From Pseudacidovorax intermedius (GTDB lineage: Bacteria; Pseudomonadota; Gammaproteobacteria; Burkholderiales; Burkholderiaceae_C): a stretch of DNA of 64,000 nucleotides. The stretch lies in NCBI RefSeq assembly GCF_001476815.1, contig NZ_LDSL01000130.1, positions 1 to 64,000 on the forward strand, in the 5' to 3' direction. Below, in pieces: positions 26,268 through 36,263 of the stretch. The first letter of the stretch is position 1; the number at the start of each line of letters is the position of its first letter. The notes under the pieces were generated by a model that worked only from the letters and a program-made list of their open reading frames with translations, was not told where the DNA came from and ran no database searches. Position numbers and translations under genes: made by a program.

Positions 26268-27383
26268 TCAGGGCGCCATGGCGGCGCGCACCGCCGCGCC
26301 CAGTTCGAGCACGGCCATGGCGTAGTAGCTGCTCCAGTTGTAGCGGGTGATGACGTAGAAATTCTGCGTGCCCGCCACATAGCTGGGCGGTGCGCCGGGG
26401 CCGTTCTGCAGCTCGATCAGCGCCAGCAGACCGCGGTGGCGCAGCCCGTCGGCGTCGAGCTGCGCGCCGCCGGCGACGAAGGCGTCGGTGCTGAAGCTGG
26501 GCACGATGTCCGGCGCCAGCAGCACGGGCAGCTGGGCGCGGGCCGCGTCGATGCGCACGCCGTAGGTGGCCGGCAGGCCCGGCTGCCAGCCGAAGGCCTT
26601 GAAGTAGTTGGCGACGGAGCCGATCACGTCCTCGGGGTCGTTCACGAGGTCGATGCGGCCGTCGCCGTCGTAATCCACCGCGTACTTGGCGATGCTGCTG
26701 GGCATGAACTGCGGCATGCCCATGGCGCCGGCGTAGCTGCCCAGGGGCGCCGTGGGGTCGGCATGGGTGCGGCCTTCCTGGGTGAGGAAGTTCTCCAGCT
26801 CGCCGCGGAAGAAGGCCTCGCGCTGCGCCGCGCGCGGATGGGCCTGCGGAAAGTCGAAGGCCAGGGTGGCCAGCGCGTCCAGCACGCGGAAGCCGCCCAT
26901 CTGGCGGCCGTAGATGGTCTCGACGCCGATGATGCCCACGATGATGTCCGCCGGCACGCCGAAGTCGCGCTCGGCGCGTGCCAGGGTGGCGGCGTTGTCG
27001 CGCCAGAAGCGCACGCCGGCGCCGATGCGGATGGGTTCGACGAAGCGGCTGCGGTAGGCGGCCCAATTCTTGGCGCCGCTGCCGGGCGGACCCGGCAGCA
27101 TCAGCCGCGGCACGTTGGGCAGCATGCGGGCCTGGCCGAGCGTGGCGCGGACCCAGGCCGGGTCCAGGTTCTGGCGTGCGGCGATCTCGTCGGCGAAGGC
27201 CATGGCCTCGGCGCGGCCGGCGTAGCTGTCGCCCGTGGCGGCGGTGCGCTTGGTGGCGGCCTGCTTGCCGCCCTGCTTGGCGGTGCGTGGGGCTTCGCCG
27301 CGCTTGGAGGTGGCGCCGGCGTCGAAGGCCGGCAGGGCCAGCGACGCGCACAGCGCGAGCGGCAGGAACGGGAAGGGGCGCAT
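26268..27383 (-). CDS. mltB: Membrane-bound lytic murein transglycosylase B
   Basis: A 371-residue periplasmic enzyme that cleaves the glycan chain of peptidoglycan with formation of an anhydro-muramic product. After a signal peptide (about 24 residues, ending AFDAGA) and a Lys/Thr-rich linker comes the SLT_2 domain: catalytic Glu in GIIGVETIYGRQMG, then YAGAMGMPQFMPSS and the DYDGDGRIDL calcium-like loop, all diagnostic of MltB. No lipobox is visible, so it is probably soluble in the periplasm or signal-anchored rather than lipidated. It is encoded next to, and in the same direction as, the TgpA-DUF58-MoxR set. Confidence 0.93.
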   Translation of the reverse strand: MRPFPFLPLALCASLALPAFDAGATSKRGEAPRTAKQGGKQAATKRTAATGDSYAGRAEAMAFADEIAARQNLDPAWVRATLGQARMLPNVPRLMLPGPPGSGAKNWAAYRSRFVEPIRIGAGVRFWRDNAATLARAERDFGVPADIIVGIIGVETIYGRQMGGFRVLDALATLAFDFPQAHPRAAQREAFFRGELENFLTQEGRTHADPTAPLGSYAGAMGMPQFMPSSIAKYAVDYDGDGRIDLVNDPEDVIGSVANYFKAFGWQPGLPATYGVRIDAARAQLPVLLAPDIVPSFSTDAFVAGGAQLDADGLRHRGLLALIELQNGPGAPPSYVAGTQNFYVITRYNWSSYYAMAVLELGAAVRAAMAP

Positions 27384-27432
27384 CGGGGCGATTGTGCCGA
27401 AGGGTGAAGACGGGGCCAGGCGGCGCGCGGCC

Positions 27433-29433
27433 TCACACCGGCCAGCGCAGGCGCCGGAAGTCGCGCCGCAGCGCGGCCAGGCCTTCGGCGGGATCGCGTG
27501 CGTAGCGCTGGGCCTCCAGCCGCAGCAACCAGTCGTGCGTCGGCGCGGCGGCGTCGCCGAAACGCGCCGCCAGCAGTTCCGCCATGCGCCGCGGCGCGCT
27601 GTCGGGCGGCACGGCCACGCCGGCGCTTGCGAGCCGGGCGCGTGCCCGGGCCAGCAGCCGCAGCCAGGGATCGGTGCGGCGGCGTTCGCGCCACGCCCAG
27701 GCGGCGCCGCCCAGGCTGGCCGCCACCAGCGCGAAGAGCAGCACCCGCGCCAGATCGGCGGGGCTGGGGCTGTCCATGCCCAGGGCCTTGAGCAGGTCCA
27801 ACTGGCGGCTCTGGGTGTAGTTGAGCACCCGCTGGTTCCAGGCGTTGTTGACCGCCTCCCACAGCGCGCGGGCATGCTGCATGAGCGTGGGGCTCATGGC
27901 GCCGATGGCGCCGGCGAAGAAGCCGGGCGGCGGCGAAAGGCGGCGGAACTGGCCCACCCGCTCGGGCGAGACGGCGGCCGTCGGGTCCACGCGCCACCAG
28001 CCCTTGCCTTCCTCCCACACCTCGGCCCAGGCATGGGCGTCGCTGTTGCGCAGCGTCCAGTAGCCGTCCACCGGGTTGATCTCGCCGCCCTGGAAGCCGG
28101 TGACGATGCGCGCCGGCACGCCTGCCGCCCGCATCAGGATGACGAAGGACGAGGCGATGTGTTCGCAGAAGCCGGCCTTGCGGTCGAACCAGAACTCGTC
28201 GGCGGTCTGCGCGCCGTAGACGCCCGGCTCCAGCGTGTAGACGTAGCCGCCGGTGCGCAGCCGCTGCAGGGCGGCGTCGACCAGCGCCGGCGTGCTGCCG
28301 CCGGTCTGCGCCTGCAGCTGGCGGGCGAGTTCGACGGTGCGCGGATTGCTGCCCGGCGGCAGTTCGAGGCCGACCCCCAGCAGGCCGCTGCGGCGCACCG
28401 GGCCGCTGTCGAAGTCCAGGTAGCTCTGGCCGCGGTAGCGCAGCAGGTCGCCGATGGGGCGGTTGACGCTCCATTGCAGGTCGCCGCCCTGCAGGGCGCG
28501 CAGGCCATCGGGCAGGGCGGGGGCCGTGCGCATGGCGTCCAGCGCCAGCAGCCACGGGCGGTTGCTGGGTTCCAGCGTCAGCTCGTAGCCGACCGGTTCG
28601 CCGCGCGGGCGCAGTTGTGGCAGGCCGCGCTCCCAGGGTTGGGGCTGCGTCCATTCGGCGCCATCGAAGCGCGACAGCACCGGGCCGCGGAAATAGAGGG
28701 TGTTGCGTGGCGGCGCCTCGCCCCCGTCGAATCGCACCCGGGCGGCGATGCCGTCGTCCAGCGCCAGCTGCGCGACGCTGCCCACCCGCATGCTGGACGA
28801 CAGGCCGCTGCGGCCGGTCATGCCGTCGTTGGGCGTGCCCCACAGCGGCGACAGGCGCGGGAAGAAGAGGAACAGCGCCAGCATGACTGGCGCGCCCGCC
28901 AGCGTCATGAAGGCGGCGATGCGCGCGGCCTGCGCCAGCGGCGGCCGGCCGACCGGCATGTGGGCGTTGACCAGGGCGGTGAGCAGGCCCAGCAGCGCCA
29001 CCAGCATCAGCACCGCCGTCAGCAGCGACTGCGACTGGAAGAAGCTGGTGAGCATGACGAAGAAGCTGAGGAAGAATACGACGAAGGCATCGCGCCGGGC
29101 CCGCAGCTCCAGCGTCTTGAGCGCCAGCAGCACCACCACCAGCGTGACGCCGGCCTCGCGGCCGATCAGCGTGCGGTGGCTGAGCCAGGTGGCGGCGATG
29201 GCCAGCGCCAGCATGCCGATGCGCCACCCCCGGCCCGGCAGCGGCGCCGAACGCCCGGCCAGCCGCCCGCGCCAGAGCAGCACGACGGCGGCCAGCGCGC
29301 CCGTCCACAGGGGCAGGGTGGGCAGCTGCGGCAGCAGCACGACGGCGATGACGGCGAGCAGGAAGAGCGTGTCGCGCGCATCGCGCGGCAGGCTGGCGGC
29401 GCGGGTGCGCAGGCGCGAGGGCAGGGCGGTCAT
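27433..29433 (-). CDS. TgpA-type transglutaminase (DUF3488, membrane-anchored)
   Basis: A 666-residue inner-membrane protein. The N-terminal third has several membrane helices (DUF3488), a periplasmic transglutaminase core follows, and a membrane helix is near residue 560 before a C-terminal cytoplasmic DUF4129-like part. The triad is visible as Cys in KAGFCEHIASSF, His in SDAHAWAEVW and Asp in WRVDPTAA. TgpA of Pseudomonas is essential and acts in the periplasm, but its substrate is unknown. This gene, DUF58 and MoxR stand in the conserved order seen in many proteobacteria. It is the third transglutaminase-fold protein in this window but belongs to a different subfamily from those at 7114 and 11039. 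Confidence 0.92.
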   Translation of the reverse strand: MTALPSRLRTRAASLPRDARDTLFLLAVIAVVLLPQLPTLPLWTGALAAVVLLWRGRLAGRSAPLPGRGWRIGMLALAIAATWLSHRTLIGREAGVTLVVVLLALKTLELRARRDAFVVFFLSFFVMLTSFFQSQSLLTAVLMLVALLGLLTALVNAHMPVGRPPLAQAARIAAFMTLAGAPVMLALFLFFPRLSPLWGTPNDGMTGRSGLSSSMRVGSVAQLALDDGIAARVRFDGGEAPPRNTLYFRGPVLSRFDGAEWTQPQPWERGLPQLRPRGEPVGYELTLEPSNRPWLLALDAMRTAPALPDGLRALQGGDLQWSVNRPIGDLLRYRGQSYLDFDSGPVRRSGLLGVGLELPPGSNPRTVELARQLQAQTGGSTPALVDAALQRLRTGGYVYTLEPGVYGAQTADEFWFDRKAGFCEHIASSFVILMRAAGVPARIVTGFQGGEINPVDGYWTLRNSDAHAWAEVWEEGKGWWRVDPTAAVSPERVGQFRRLSPPPGFFAGAIGAMSPTLMQHARALWEAVNNAWNQRVLNYTQSRQLDLLKALGMDSPSPADLARVLLFALVAASLGGAAWAWRERRRTDPWLRLLARARARLASAGVAVPPDSAPRRMAELLAARFGDAAAPTHDWLLRLEAQRYARDPAEGLAALRRDFRRLRWPV

Positions 29434-29445
29434 GGCGGCGTCTTC

Positions 29446-30414
29446 TCAGGGTGCCAGGGCAAGGGCTTCGAGGCAGGCGCGCCGGTGCGCCTCGCCGCGT
29501 GCCGGCCCCAGGCTGCGCCCGCCGATGCGCAGGCCGTAGTCCAGCTCCAGCCGGTCGGCCTGCAGCACCCAGGCCGCCAGGCGCGACAGCCGCGCCTCGG
29601 CATCGGGCAGGCCGGTGGCGGCGGCGTCCAGCCACAGCGAATGGCGCGAAGACTGCTGGCTGTCGCGGCTGACCAGTTCCTCGGAGCCGGCCGCCTGCGC
29701 CCGCGCCACGCGCTTCCACACCAGCTGGCGCAGCGGATCGCCCCGCTGGTAGGCGCGCACGCCCTCGAAGCCGCTGCCGCCGGCCTGGCGCCGCGCCGGG
29801 CTGGTGTTGTCGGCATCGGCCGGGCCGGTGGGCAGCGGCGGCGCGCCGACTTCAGGGGCGGGCCACACCAGCAGCTGCGCCGCTGGCCGCCATACGGTCC
29901 AGACGCGGAAGGCGCCCATCGGGAAGCGGGTTTCTGCCGTGAGCGTGGGCACGGCGTGCAGGCCACGGCGCGGCGGCAGGAAGGCGATGTCCACCGTGGC
30001 CTCGCCCTGCGCCGGCACGTCCGTCCAGGCCCAGTGGCCGCTGCCGCGCACTGCCAGGCCGATGCCGAAGCGGGTGCGCCGGCCCGGGTTGTGCATCACC
30101 ACGCGCAGGGTGGCCGCCGCGCCGGCGTGGCCGGGCAGGGGCGGCAGCAGGTGCAGTTGCAGGCCGCGCAGCGTGGCGTGGCCCACGTGCATGCCGGCCG
30201 CTACGCAGCCGGCGATCAGGAAGGTCAGCAGGTAGCCGAGGTTGAGCTGGTAGTTGATGGCGGCCACCAGCAGCACCAGCAGCGTGGCCGCCAGCATCAG
30301 CCCGGCGCGGGTCGGCAGGATGTAGACCTGCCGCTGGGTGAGCGTGAGCTGGTCGCTGGGCGGACGGCGCGCCAGCAGCCAGGTCTCCACGCGCTGGCGC
30401 AGGGCGATGGGCAT
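29446..30414 (-). CDS. DUF58 domain protein
   Basis: A 322-residue protein with two membrane helices near residues 35-75 and the DUF58 signature GSGFEGVRAYQRGDPLRQLVWK (as GFEGVRAYQRGD then WKRVAR) near residue 225. DUF58 proteins are encoded with MoxR AAA+ ATPases and are thought to be their clients or adaptors, possibly through an altered von Willebrand A fold. The function is unproven. ATG 30414 (MPIALRQRVETWLL) is a natural start after the MoxR gene stop, with a 14-base gap; the TgpA gene begins 12 bases after this gene ends, so the three are surely one operon. Confidence 0.9.
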   Translation of the reverse strand: MPIALRQRVETWLLARRPPSDQLTLTQRQVYILPTRAGLMLAATLLVLLVAAINYQLNLGYLLTFLIAGCVAAGMHVGHATLRGLQLHLLPPLPGHAGAAATLRVVMHNPGRRTRFGIGLAVRGSGHWAWTDVPAQGEATVDIAFLPPRRGLHAVPTLTAETRFPMGAFRVWTVWRPAAQLLVWPAPEVGAPPLPTGPADADNTSPARRQAGGSGFEGVRAYQRGDPLRQLVWKRVARAQAAGSEELVSRDSQQSSRHSLWLDAAATGLPDAEARLSRLAAWVLQADRLELDYGLRIGGRSLGPARGEAHRRACLEALALAP

Positions 30415-30428
30415 CGGCGTCGGGGGAC

Positions 30429-31361
<933 letters not shown>

Positions 31362-31426
31362 CCGCAGAAGATAGCGCATGCGCCCCGGCCGGCCGCCGCC
31401 TGGGGCCATGCACGAGAAGACGAGAC

Positions 31427-32386
31427 ATGGGCAACACCGGCTACTACACGCACCGCGATTTCTGGAAGCATGAAATGGGGCGCGGCCACCCGGAATGCCC
31501 CGAGCGCCTCGACGCCATCGAGGACCGCCTGCTCGCCACCGGCGTCGCCGATGCGCTGGAGCGCCACGACGACGACATCCCGCTGGCCACGCTGGCGCAG
31601 ATCACCCGGGCCCACAGCGCCAACCACATGGAGACGCTGGAAGCGCTGTCGCAGCGCCTGGTGGCCGATGCGCCCGCCGGCGGTCCTGCCCACGCGCCCT
31701 TGGACCCCGACACCTCCCTCTGCCGCGGCACGCTGCTGGCGGCACGCCGCGCGGCCGGCGCCGCCATTGCCGCCACCGACGCGGTGATGGCCGGCCGGCT
31801 GCAGAACGCCTTCTGCGCCGTGCGTCCGCCCGGCCACCATGCCTGCCGGGAGCAGGCCATGGGCTTCTGCTTCCTGAACAACGTCGCCATTGCCGCCCGC
31901 CATGCGCTGGACGAGCATGGCATCTCGCGCGTGGCGGTGGTGGACTTCGACGTGCACCACGGCAACGGCACCGAGGACATCCTGGCCGGCGACCCGCGGG
32001 TGCTGATGGTGGGCATCTTCCAGCATCCCTTCTACCCCTTCAGCGGCACCGACCATCCGGCCGACAACATGGTCAACGTGCCCATCCCGGCCTACACCCG
32101 CGGCATGGACGTGCGCGAGATGATCGAGGCCGTCTGGATGCCCCGGCTGGAGGCCTTCCGGCCCGAGCTGGTGATCGTGAGCGCCGGCTTCGACGCCCAT
32201 CGCGAGGACGACCTGGGCCAGCTCGGCCTCAACGAGAACGACTACGTCTGGATCACCAGCCGCATCCGCGAGGTGGCCGACCGGCATGCCAAGGGCCGCA
32301 TCGTCTCGCTGCTGGAAGGCGGCTACAACCTCGACGCGCTGGCGCGCAGCGTCGAGGCGCACGTGCGGGTGCTGGCCGATCTCTGA
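31427..32386 (+). CDS. Histone deacetylase-like (class II / AcuC-type) amidohydrolase
   Basis: A 319-residue zinc amidohydrolase of the arginase/deacetylase fold. Signatures are RPPGHHACREQAMGFCFLNN (active-site His pair), DFDVHHGNGTED (zinc-binding Asp and His), VSAGFDAHREDDLG and the C-terminal LLEGGYNLDALARS. Bacterial members remove acetyl groups from lysines, polyamines or other amides; the substrate cannot be told from sequence. The order of motifs is complete, so it should be active. ATG 31427 with GACGAGAC upstream is a fair start. The gene stands alone, with moxR divergent and the GIY-YIG-like gene convergent, 15 bases past its stop. Confidence 0.92.
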   Translation: MGNTGYYTHRDFWKHEMGRGHPECPERLDAIEDRLLATGVADALERHDDDIPLATLAQITRAHSANHMETLEALSQRLVADAPAGGPAHAPLDPDTSLCRGTLLAARRAAGAAIAATDAVMAGRLQNAFCAVRPPGHHACREQAMGFCFLNNVAIAARHALDEHGISRVAVVDFDVHHGNGTEDILAGDPRVLMVGIFQHPFYPFSGTDHPADNMVNVPIPAYTRGMDVREMIEAVWMPRLEAFRPELVIVSAGFDAHREDDLGQLGLNENDYVWITSRIREVADRHAKGRIVSLLEGGYNLDALARSVEAHVRVLADL

Positions 32387-32401
32387 GTTTCAGGCATCGC
32401 A

Positions 32402-32737
32402 TCAGGCCTGCCACACGCCGTAGCCCGCCTCGCGCAGGCCGATGGCCAGTTCCACTTCCATCTCGGCGGCCGCCCGGTAGGGCATGGGGTTGTAGGCCTC
32501 GTACAGCTCGGGCATGAGCCGCACGCCGTACTTCAGCACGAAGCGGTTGGCCTGCACGCCGGCCATGTGCCGGTCGAAGCGCAGGTCCGGGTCCAGGCCC
32601 GTCATGCCGACGTAGACGCAGGGCTTGAGGATGTCGTGGTCGGGATTGGCGCGGCGGAAGGCCGGCTCGTTCCACACGCGCTCGGACAGCAGCACGACGT
32701 AGACGTGGTGGTGGTCGCGTGAGCGTCGGCGCGGCAT
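32402..32737 (-). CDS. Small GIY-YIG-like protein, degenerate
   Basis: A 111-residue protein that I place tentatively near the GIY-YIG nucleases. HVYVVLL (residues 11-17) could stand for GIY, and CVYVGMTG (40-47) is a good match for the YIG strand. Arg53 and His57 (RFDRHMAG) lie where the catalytic arginine and next conserved residue fall, and acidic residues follow (Glu80, Glu94). The first GIY strand lacks the glycine, so catalysis is doubtful. The N-terminus is Arg/His-rich. Convergent with the deacetylase gene and divergent from the MscS gene. It could be an uncharacterised Burkholderiales-conserved protein with no nuclease activity. Confidence 0.65.
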   Translation of the reverse strand: MPRRRSRDHHHVYVVLLSERVWNEPAFRRANPDHDILKPCVYVGMTGLDPDLRFDRHMAGVQANRFVLKYGVRLMPELYEAYNPMPYRAAAEMEVELAIGLREAGYGVWQA

Positions 32738-32877
32738 GGGCCGGCGATTGTGCGTCGGCGCCGTGCCGTGCGGCGCGGCCGGCCGTCGGCGCTCGATGGC
32801 GCAGGCGACACGGCTTGGTACCCTCGCCGATTCCGCAACTCCCGTGACCTTTCCCCTGGAGGGAAAGCCGCCAGCGC

Positions 32878-34191
32878 ATGCTCGACTGGAATGGATTCGT
32901 ACAGCGCCTCTCCGAGGTGCATGCCCGCACGCTGTGGATCGAGATCGCCGCCCTGGCCCTGTGCCTGCTGCTGGCCTGGGGCGTGACCCGCTGGTTCGGC
33001 CGCGACCAGCCGGCGGACTCGATCTGGTTCGGCGAACGCAGCTTCGACGGCCTGCTCTTCCCGCTGCTGGCGCTGGCCTTCACCGACCTGGCCCGCCGGC
33101 TGCTGCTCACGGTGCAGCCCACGCTGCTCTTGCGGGTGGCGGTGTCGATCTTCCTGGCGCTGCTCGCCATCCGCCTCTTCGCGCGGGTGCTGCGGCGCGT
33201 GTTTCCGGCTTCGGCGCTGGTGCGGCTGGTGGAGCGCACCATCTCCTGGGTCGCCTGGGCGGCGGCCATCCTGTGGATCGTCGGGCTGCTGCCGCCGGTG
33301 CTGGCCGAACTGGAGGCCATCAACCTGGGCTTCGGCAAGACGCGCGTCAGCCTGCGCACGCTGTTCGAAGGCGTGCTGTCGTGCGGCGTGGTGCTGATGA
33401 TCACGCTGTGGATCTCGTCCACCATCGAGAAGCGGCTGCTCACGCCGGCGGTGAGCGACCTGTCGATGCGCAAGGTGGCCTCGAACGCGGTGCGCGCGGG
33501 CCTGCTGCTGATCGGCCTGCTGTTCGCGCTGTCGGCCGTGGGCGTGGACCTGACGGCGCTGTCGGTGCTCGGCGGCGCGCTGGGCGTCGGCCTGGGCCTG
33601 GGCCTGCAGAAGCTGGCGGCCAATTACGTGAGCGGCTTCGTGATCCTGCTGGAGCGCTCCATCCGCATCGGCGACAGCGTGAAGGTGGACACCTTCGAGG
33701 GCCGCATCACGGACATCAAGACCCGCTACACGCTCATCCGCGCGGGCAACGGCCGCCAAGCCATCGTGCCCAACGAGACGATCATCACCAACCGCGTCGA
33801 GAACCTGACGCAGGCCGACCTGAAGACCAACCTCAACACCGTGATCGCCGTCGGCTACGACAGCGACGTGGCGCAGGTGCAGGCCATCCTGTGCGAGGCA
33901 GCCGCCGCCCAGGACCGGGTGCTGGAGGACCCCAGGCCCGTGGCCTTTCTCACCAACTTCGCGGCCGACGGGCTGGAGTTCACGCTCAATTACTGGATCA
34001 GCGACCCGGACAAGGGCAAGGACAGCGTGCGCTCGGCGGTCAACGTCGCGGTGCTGCAGGGTTTGCGGCAGGCGGGGGTGGACATTCCCTATCCGCAGCG
34101 CGTGGTGCATGTGGCGTCGGTGCCGCCGGGCGCTGGTTTGCCGATGCGTGACGCGGCGGACGGAAGCGGCAGCCGCGCGGAGGCGGCGTAG
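32878..34191 (+). CDS. MscS-family mechanosensitive ion channel
   Basis: A 437-residue inner-membrane protein. Four to five membrane helices occupy the N-terminal half. The pore helix is the Gly/Ala-rich LGGALGVGLGLGLQKLAANY (near 220-240), followed by the beta domain (GRITDIKTRYTLIRAGNGRQ, IVPNETIITNRVENLTQ) and the C-terminal alpha/beta cage. MscS channels open on membrane stretch to release solutes during osmotic downshock. A strong but distant ribosome site (GGAGGG, 14 bases before ATG 32878) is present. It is transcribed alone, ending in a hairpin that overlaps the stop codon. The short C-terminal tail is low-complexity. Confidence 0.93.
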   Translation: MLDWNGFVQRLSEVHARTLWIEIAALALCLLLAWGVTRWFGRDQPADSIWFGERSFDGLLFPLLALAFTDLARRLLLTVQPTLLLRVAVSIFLALLAIRLFARVLRRVFPASALVRLVERTISWVAWAAAILWIVGLLPPVLAELEAINLGFGKTRVSLRTLFEGVLSCGVVLMITLWISSTIEKRLLTPAVSDLSMRKVASNAVRAGLLLIGLLFALSAVGVDLTALSVLGGALGVGLGLGLQKLAANYVSGFVILLERSIRIGDSVKVDTFEGRITDIKTRYTLIRAGNGRQAIVPNETIITNRVENLTQADLKTNLNTVIAVGYDSDVAQVQAILCEAAAAQDRVLEDPRPVAFLTNFAADGLEFTLNYWISDPDKGKDSVRSAVNVAVLQGLRQAGVDIPYPQRVVHVASVPPGAGLPMRDAADGSGSRAEAA

Positions 34192-34210
34192 CGCCAGGCG
34201 CGCCGCCTTT
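34181..34210 (+). terminator. Hairpin overlapping the stop of the MscS gene
   Basis: AGGCGGCG (34181-34188) pairs with CGCCGCCT (34201-34208) with a 12-base loop that contains the TAG stop codon and a further small GCGCC/GGCGC pairing. Only TTT follows, so it is a weak or partial terminator. Confidence 0.5.
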
Positions 34211-34267
34211 CGGGCTTTGCCCCTCGGCGCCTGTCGCCAATGCTGCAGCGCCAGGCGATTGCGTCAC

Positions 34268-34300
34268 TATAATCTTCAAAAAAGCACGATCGTTCTTTTT
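34268..34300 (+). promoter_or_regulatory. etfBA promoter -10 box and 22-bp palindromic operator
   Basis: A perfect TATAAT (34268-34273) is followed at 34279-34300 by a palindrome: AAAAAG-C-ACGATCGT-T-CTTTTT, with 20 of 22 positions symmetrical. The operator covers the expected transcription start, a classical repressor position. Its form (long, ACGATCGT core) is like sites of TetR-family repressors, which in beta-proteobacteria (FadP type) are known to control fatty-acid oxidation and etf genes. No clear -35 box is visible. The binding protein is not encoded nearby. A second -10-like TAGAAT occurs at 34371-34376. Confidence 0.75.
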
Positions 34301-34429
34301 CGATTGTTGCCCGTCGCACTCGCTCGGCAGCAGCCCGACCCGCATCGGGCATGCGCGCAAGGGCGAGTCCTAGAATGTTGAGTTGGGTTGCACTGCAACA
34401 CGCCTTTTGCCATCAACGGAGTCAAACCA

Positions 34430-35179
34430 ATGAAGATCCTGGTCCCCGTCAAGCGGGTCGTCGACTACAACGTGAAAGTGCGCGTCAAGAGCGACGGCAG
34501 CGGGGTGGACATCGCCAACGTCAAGATGAGCATGAACCCCTTCGACGAGATCGCCGTGGAAGAGGCGGTGCGTCTGAAGGAAAAGGGCGTGGCCACAGAA
34601 GTCATCGCCGTCAGCTGCGGCGAAGCCAAGTGCCAGGAGACCCTGCGCACCGCCATGGCCATCGGTGCCGACCGCGGCATCCTGGTCGAGACCACCGAAG
34701 AGCTGCAGCCCCTGGCCGTCGCCAAGCTGCTCAAGGCCCTGGTCGACAAGGAGCAGCCCTCGCTCATCATCCTGGGCAAGCAGGCCATCGACGACGACGC
34801 CAACCAGACCGGCCAGATGCTCGCCGCCCTGGCCGACCTGCCGCAAGCCGCCTTCGCCAGCAAGGTCGAGGTCGAAGGCGACAAGGCCAAGGTCACGCGC
34901 GAAGTCGACGGCGGCCTGGAAACCCTGAGCATCGGCCTGCCGGCCGTGGTCACCACCGACCTGCGCCTGAACGAGCCGCGCTACGTCACGCTGCCCAACA
35001 TCATGAAGGCCAAGAAGAAGCCGCTGGACACCGTCAAGCCCGAGGACCTGGGCGTGGACGTGAAGCCGCGCCTGAAGACCCTGAAGGTCAGCGAGCCGCC
35101 CAAGCGCGGCGCCGGCGTGAAGGTGCCCGACGTCGCCGCACTGGTCGACAAGCTCAAGAACGAAGCCAAGGTGATCTGA
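34430..35179 (+). CDS. etfB: Electron transfer flavoprotein beta subunit
   Basis: A 249-residue cytoplasmic protein that binds AMP and, with EtfA, carries electrons from acyl-CoA dehydrogenases to ETF-ubiquinone oxidoreductase. Starts [20 protein letters not shown], typical of group I EtfB; the adenine-binding stretch [20 protein letters not shown] and the ETF-beta signature region ([20 protein letters not shown]) are intact. ATG 34430 has CGGAGT upstream; the longer frame from 34388 is not conserved. etfA follows after two bases. The next plus-strand gene is an acyl-CoA dehydrogenase, a natural electron donor. Transcription likely starts at the palindrome-covered promoter 130 bases upstream. 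Confidence 0.96.
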   Translation: MKILVPVKRVVDYNVKVRVKSDGSGVDIANVKMSMNPFDEIAVEEAVRLKEKGVATEVIAVSCGEAKCQETLRTAMAIGADRGILVETTEELQPLAVAKLLKALVDKEQPSLIILGKQAIDDDANQTGQMLAALADLPQAAFASKVEVEGDKAKVTREVDGGLETLSIGLPAVVTTDLRLNEPRYVTLPNIMKAKKKPLDTVKPEDLGVDVKPRLKTLKVSEPPKRGAGVKVPDVAALVDKLKNEAKVI

Positions 35180-35181
35180 AC

Positions 35182-36114
35182 ATGTCCGCACTCGTCATTG
35201 CCGAACACGACAACCAGTCGATCAAGCCCGCCACGCTGAACACCGTCACGGCCGCCGCTGCCTGCGGCGGCGAGGTGCACGTGCTGGTGGCCGGCCAGAA
35301 CGCCGGCGCCGCCGCCCAGGCCGCCGCGCAGATCGCCGGCGTGGCCAAGGTGATCCATGCCGACGGCGCGAGTCTGGCCGACGGCCTGGCCGAGAACGTC
35401 GCGGCCCAGGTACTGGCGCTGGCCGGCGACTACAGCCACATCCTGTTCCCGGCCACCGCCGCCGGCAAGAACGTGGCCCCCCGCGTGGCCGCCAAGCTGG
35501 ACGTGGCCCAGATCAGCGACATCACCAAGGTGGACAGCCCCGACACCTTCGAGCGCCCGATCTACGCCGGCAACGCCATCGCCACCGTGCAATCGGCCGA
35601 TGCCAAGAAGGTGATCACCGTGCGCACCACCGGCTTCGATGCGGCGGCTGCCACCGGCGGCAGCGCGCAGGTCGAGACCAAGGACGCCGCGGCCGACAGC
35701 GGCAAGAGCGCCTTCGTGGGCCGCGAGGTGAGCAAGAGCGACCGCCCCGAACTGACCGCCGCCAAGATCATCGTCTCGGGTGGCCGCGCCCTGGGCAGCA
35801 GCGAGAAGTTCCAGGAAGTGATGACGCCGCTGGCCGACAAGCTGGGCGCTGCCATCGGTGCCAGCCGCGCCGCGGTGGACGCGGGCTACGCGCCCAACGA
35901 CCTGCAGGTCGGCCAGACGGGCAAGATCGTGGCGCCGCAACTGTACGTGGCCGCGGGCATCTCGGGCGCCATCCAGCACTTGGCGGGCATGAAGGACTCC
36001 AAGGTGATCGTGGCGATCAACAAGGACCCCGAGGCGCCGATCTTCAGCGTGGCCGACTACGGCCTCGAAGCCGACCTGTTCACGGCCGTGCCGGAGCTGG
36101 TGAAGGCGCTCTGA
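35182..36114 (+). CDS. etfA: Electron transfer flavoprotein alpha subunit
   Basis: A 310-residue subunit that carries the FAD of ETF. The N-terminal domain ([20 protein letters not shown]) pairs with EtfB; the C-terminal FAD domain has [49 protein letters not shown] and [11 protein letters not shown], all complete. It starts two bases after the etfB stop and must be co-translated with it. A strong intrinsic terminator lies 30 bases downstream, so etfBA is a two-gene unit separated from the acyl-CoA dehydrogenase gene that follows. Confidence 0.96.
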   Translation: MSALVIAEHDNQSIKPATLNTVTAAAACGGEVHVLVAGQNAGAAAQAAAQIAGVAKVIHADGASLADGLAENVAAQVLALAGDYSHILFPATAAGKNVAPRVAAKLDVAQISDITKVDSPDTFERPIYAGNAIATVQSADAKKVITVRTTGFDAAAATGGSAQVETKDAAADSGKSAFVGREVSKSDRPELTAAKIIVSGGRALGSSEKFQEVMTPLADKLGAAIGASRAAVDAGYAPNDLQVGQTGKIVAPQLYVAAGISGAIQHLAGMKDSKVIVAINKDPEAPIFSVADYGLEADLFTAVPELVKAL

Positions 36115-36143
36115 GGCCCGGCCCCGCGCCAGCGCACTGACGC

Positions 36144-36172
36144 AAGGGCATCGTTCGCGATGCCCTTTTTTC
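36144..36172 (+). terminator. Intrinsic terminator after etfBA
   Basis: AAGGGCATCG (36144-36153) and CGATGCCCTT (36158-36167) form a perfect 10-bp stem with a TTCG tetraloop, followed by a T-run to 36171. This is a textbook rho-independent terminator. Confidence 0.93.
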
Positions 36173-36263
36173 TTCGCTGCGGGCCGACGGGCGCCGCGTG
36201 CAGCTTCGTCGTCCGAATGCTCGGCCGACGCTTCCATCCGCCATCGCCATTCGAGGAGACACC

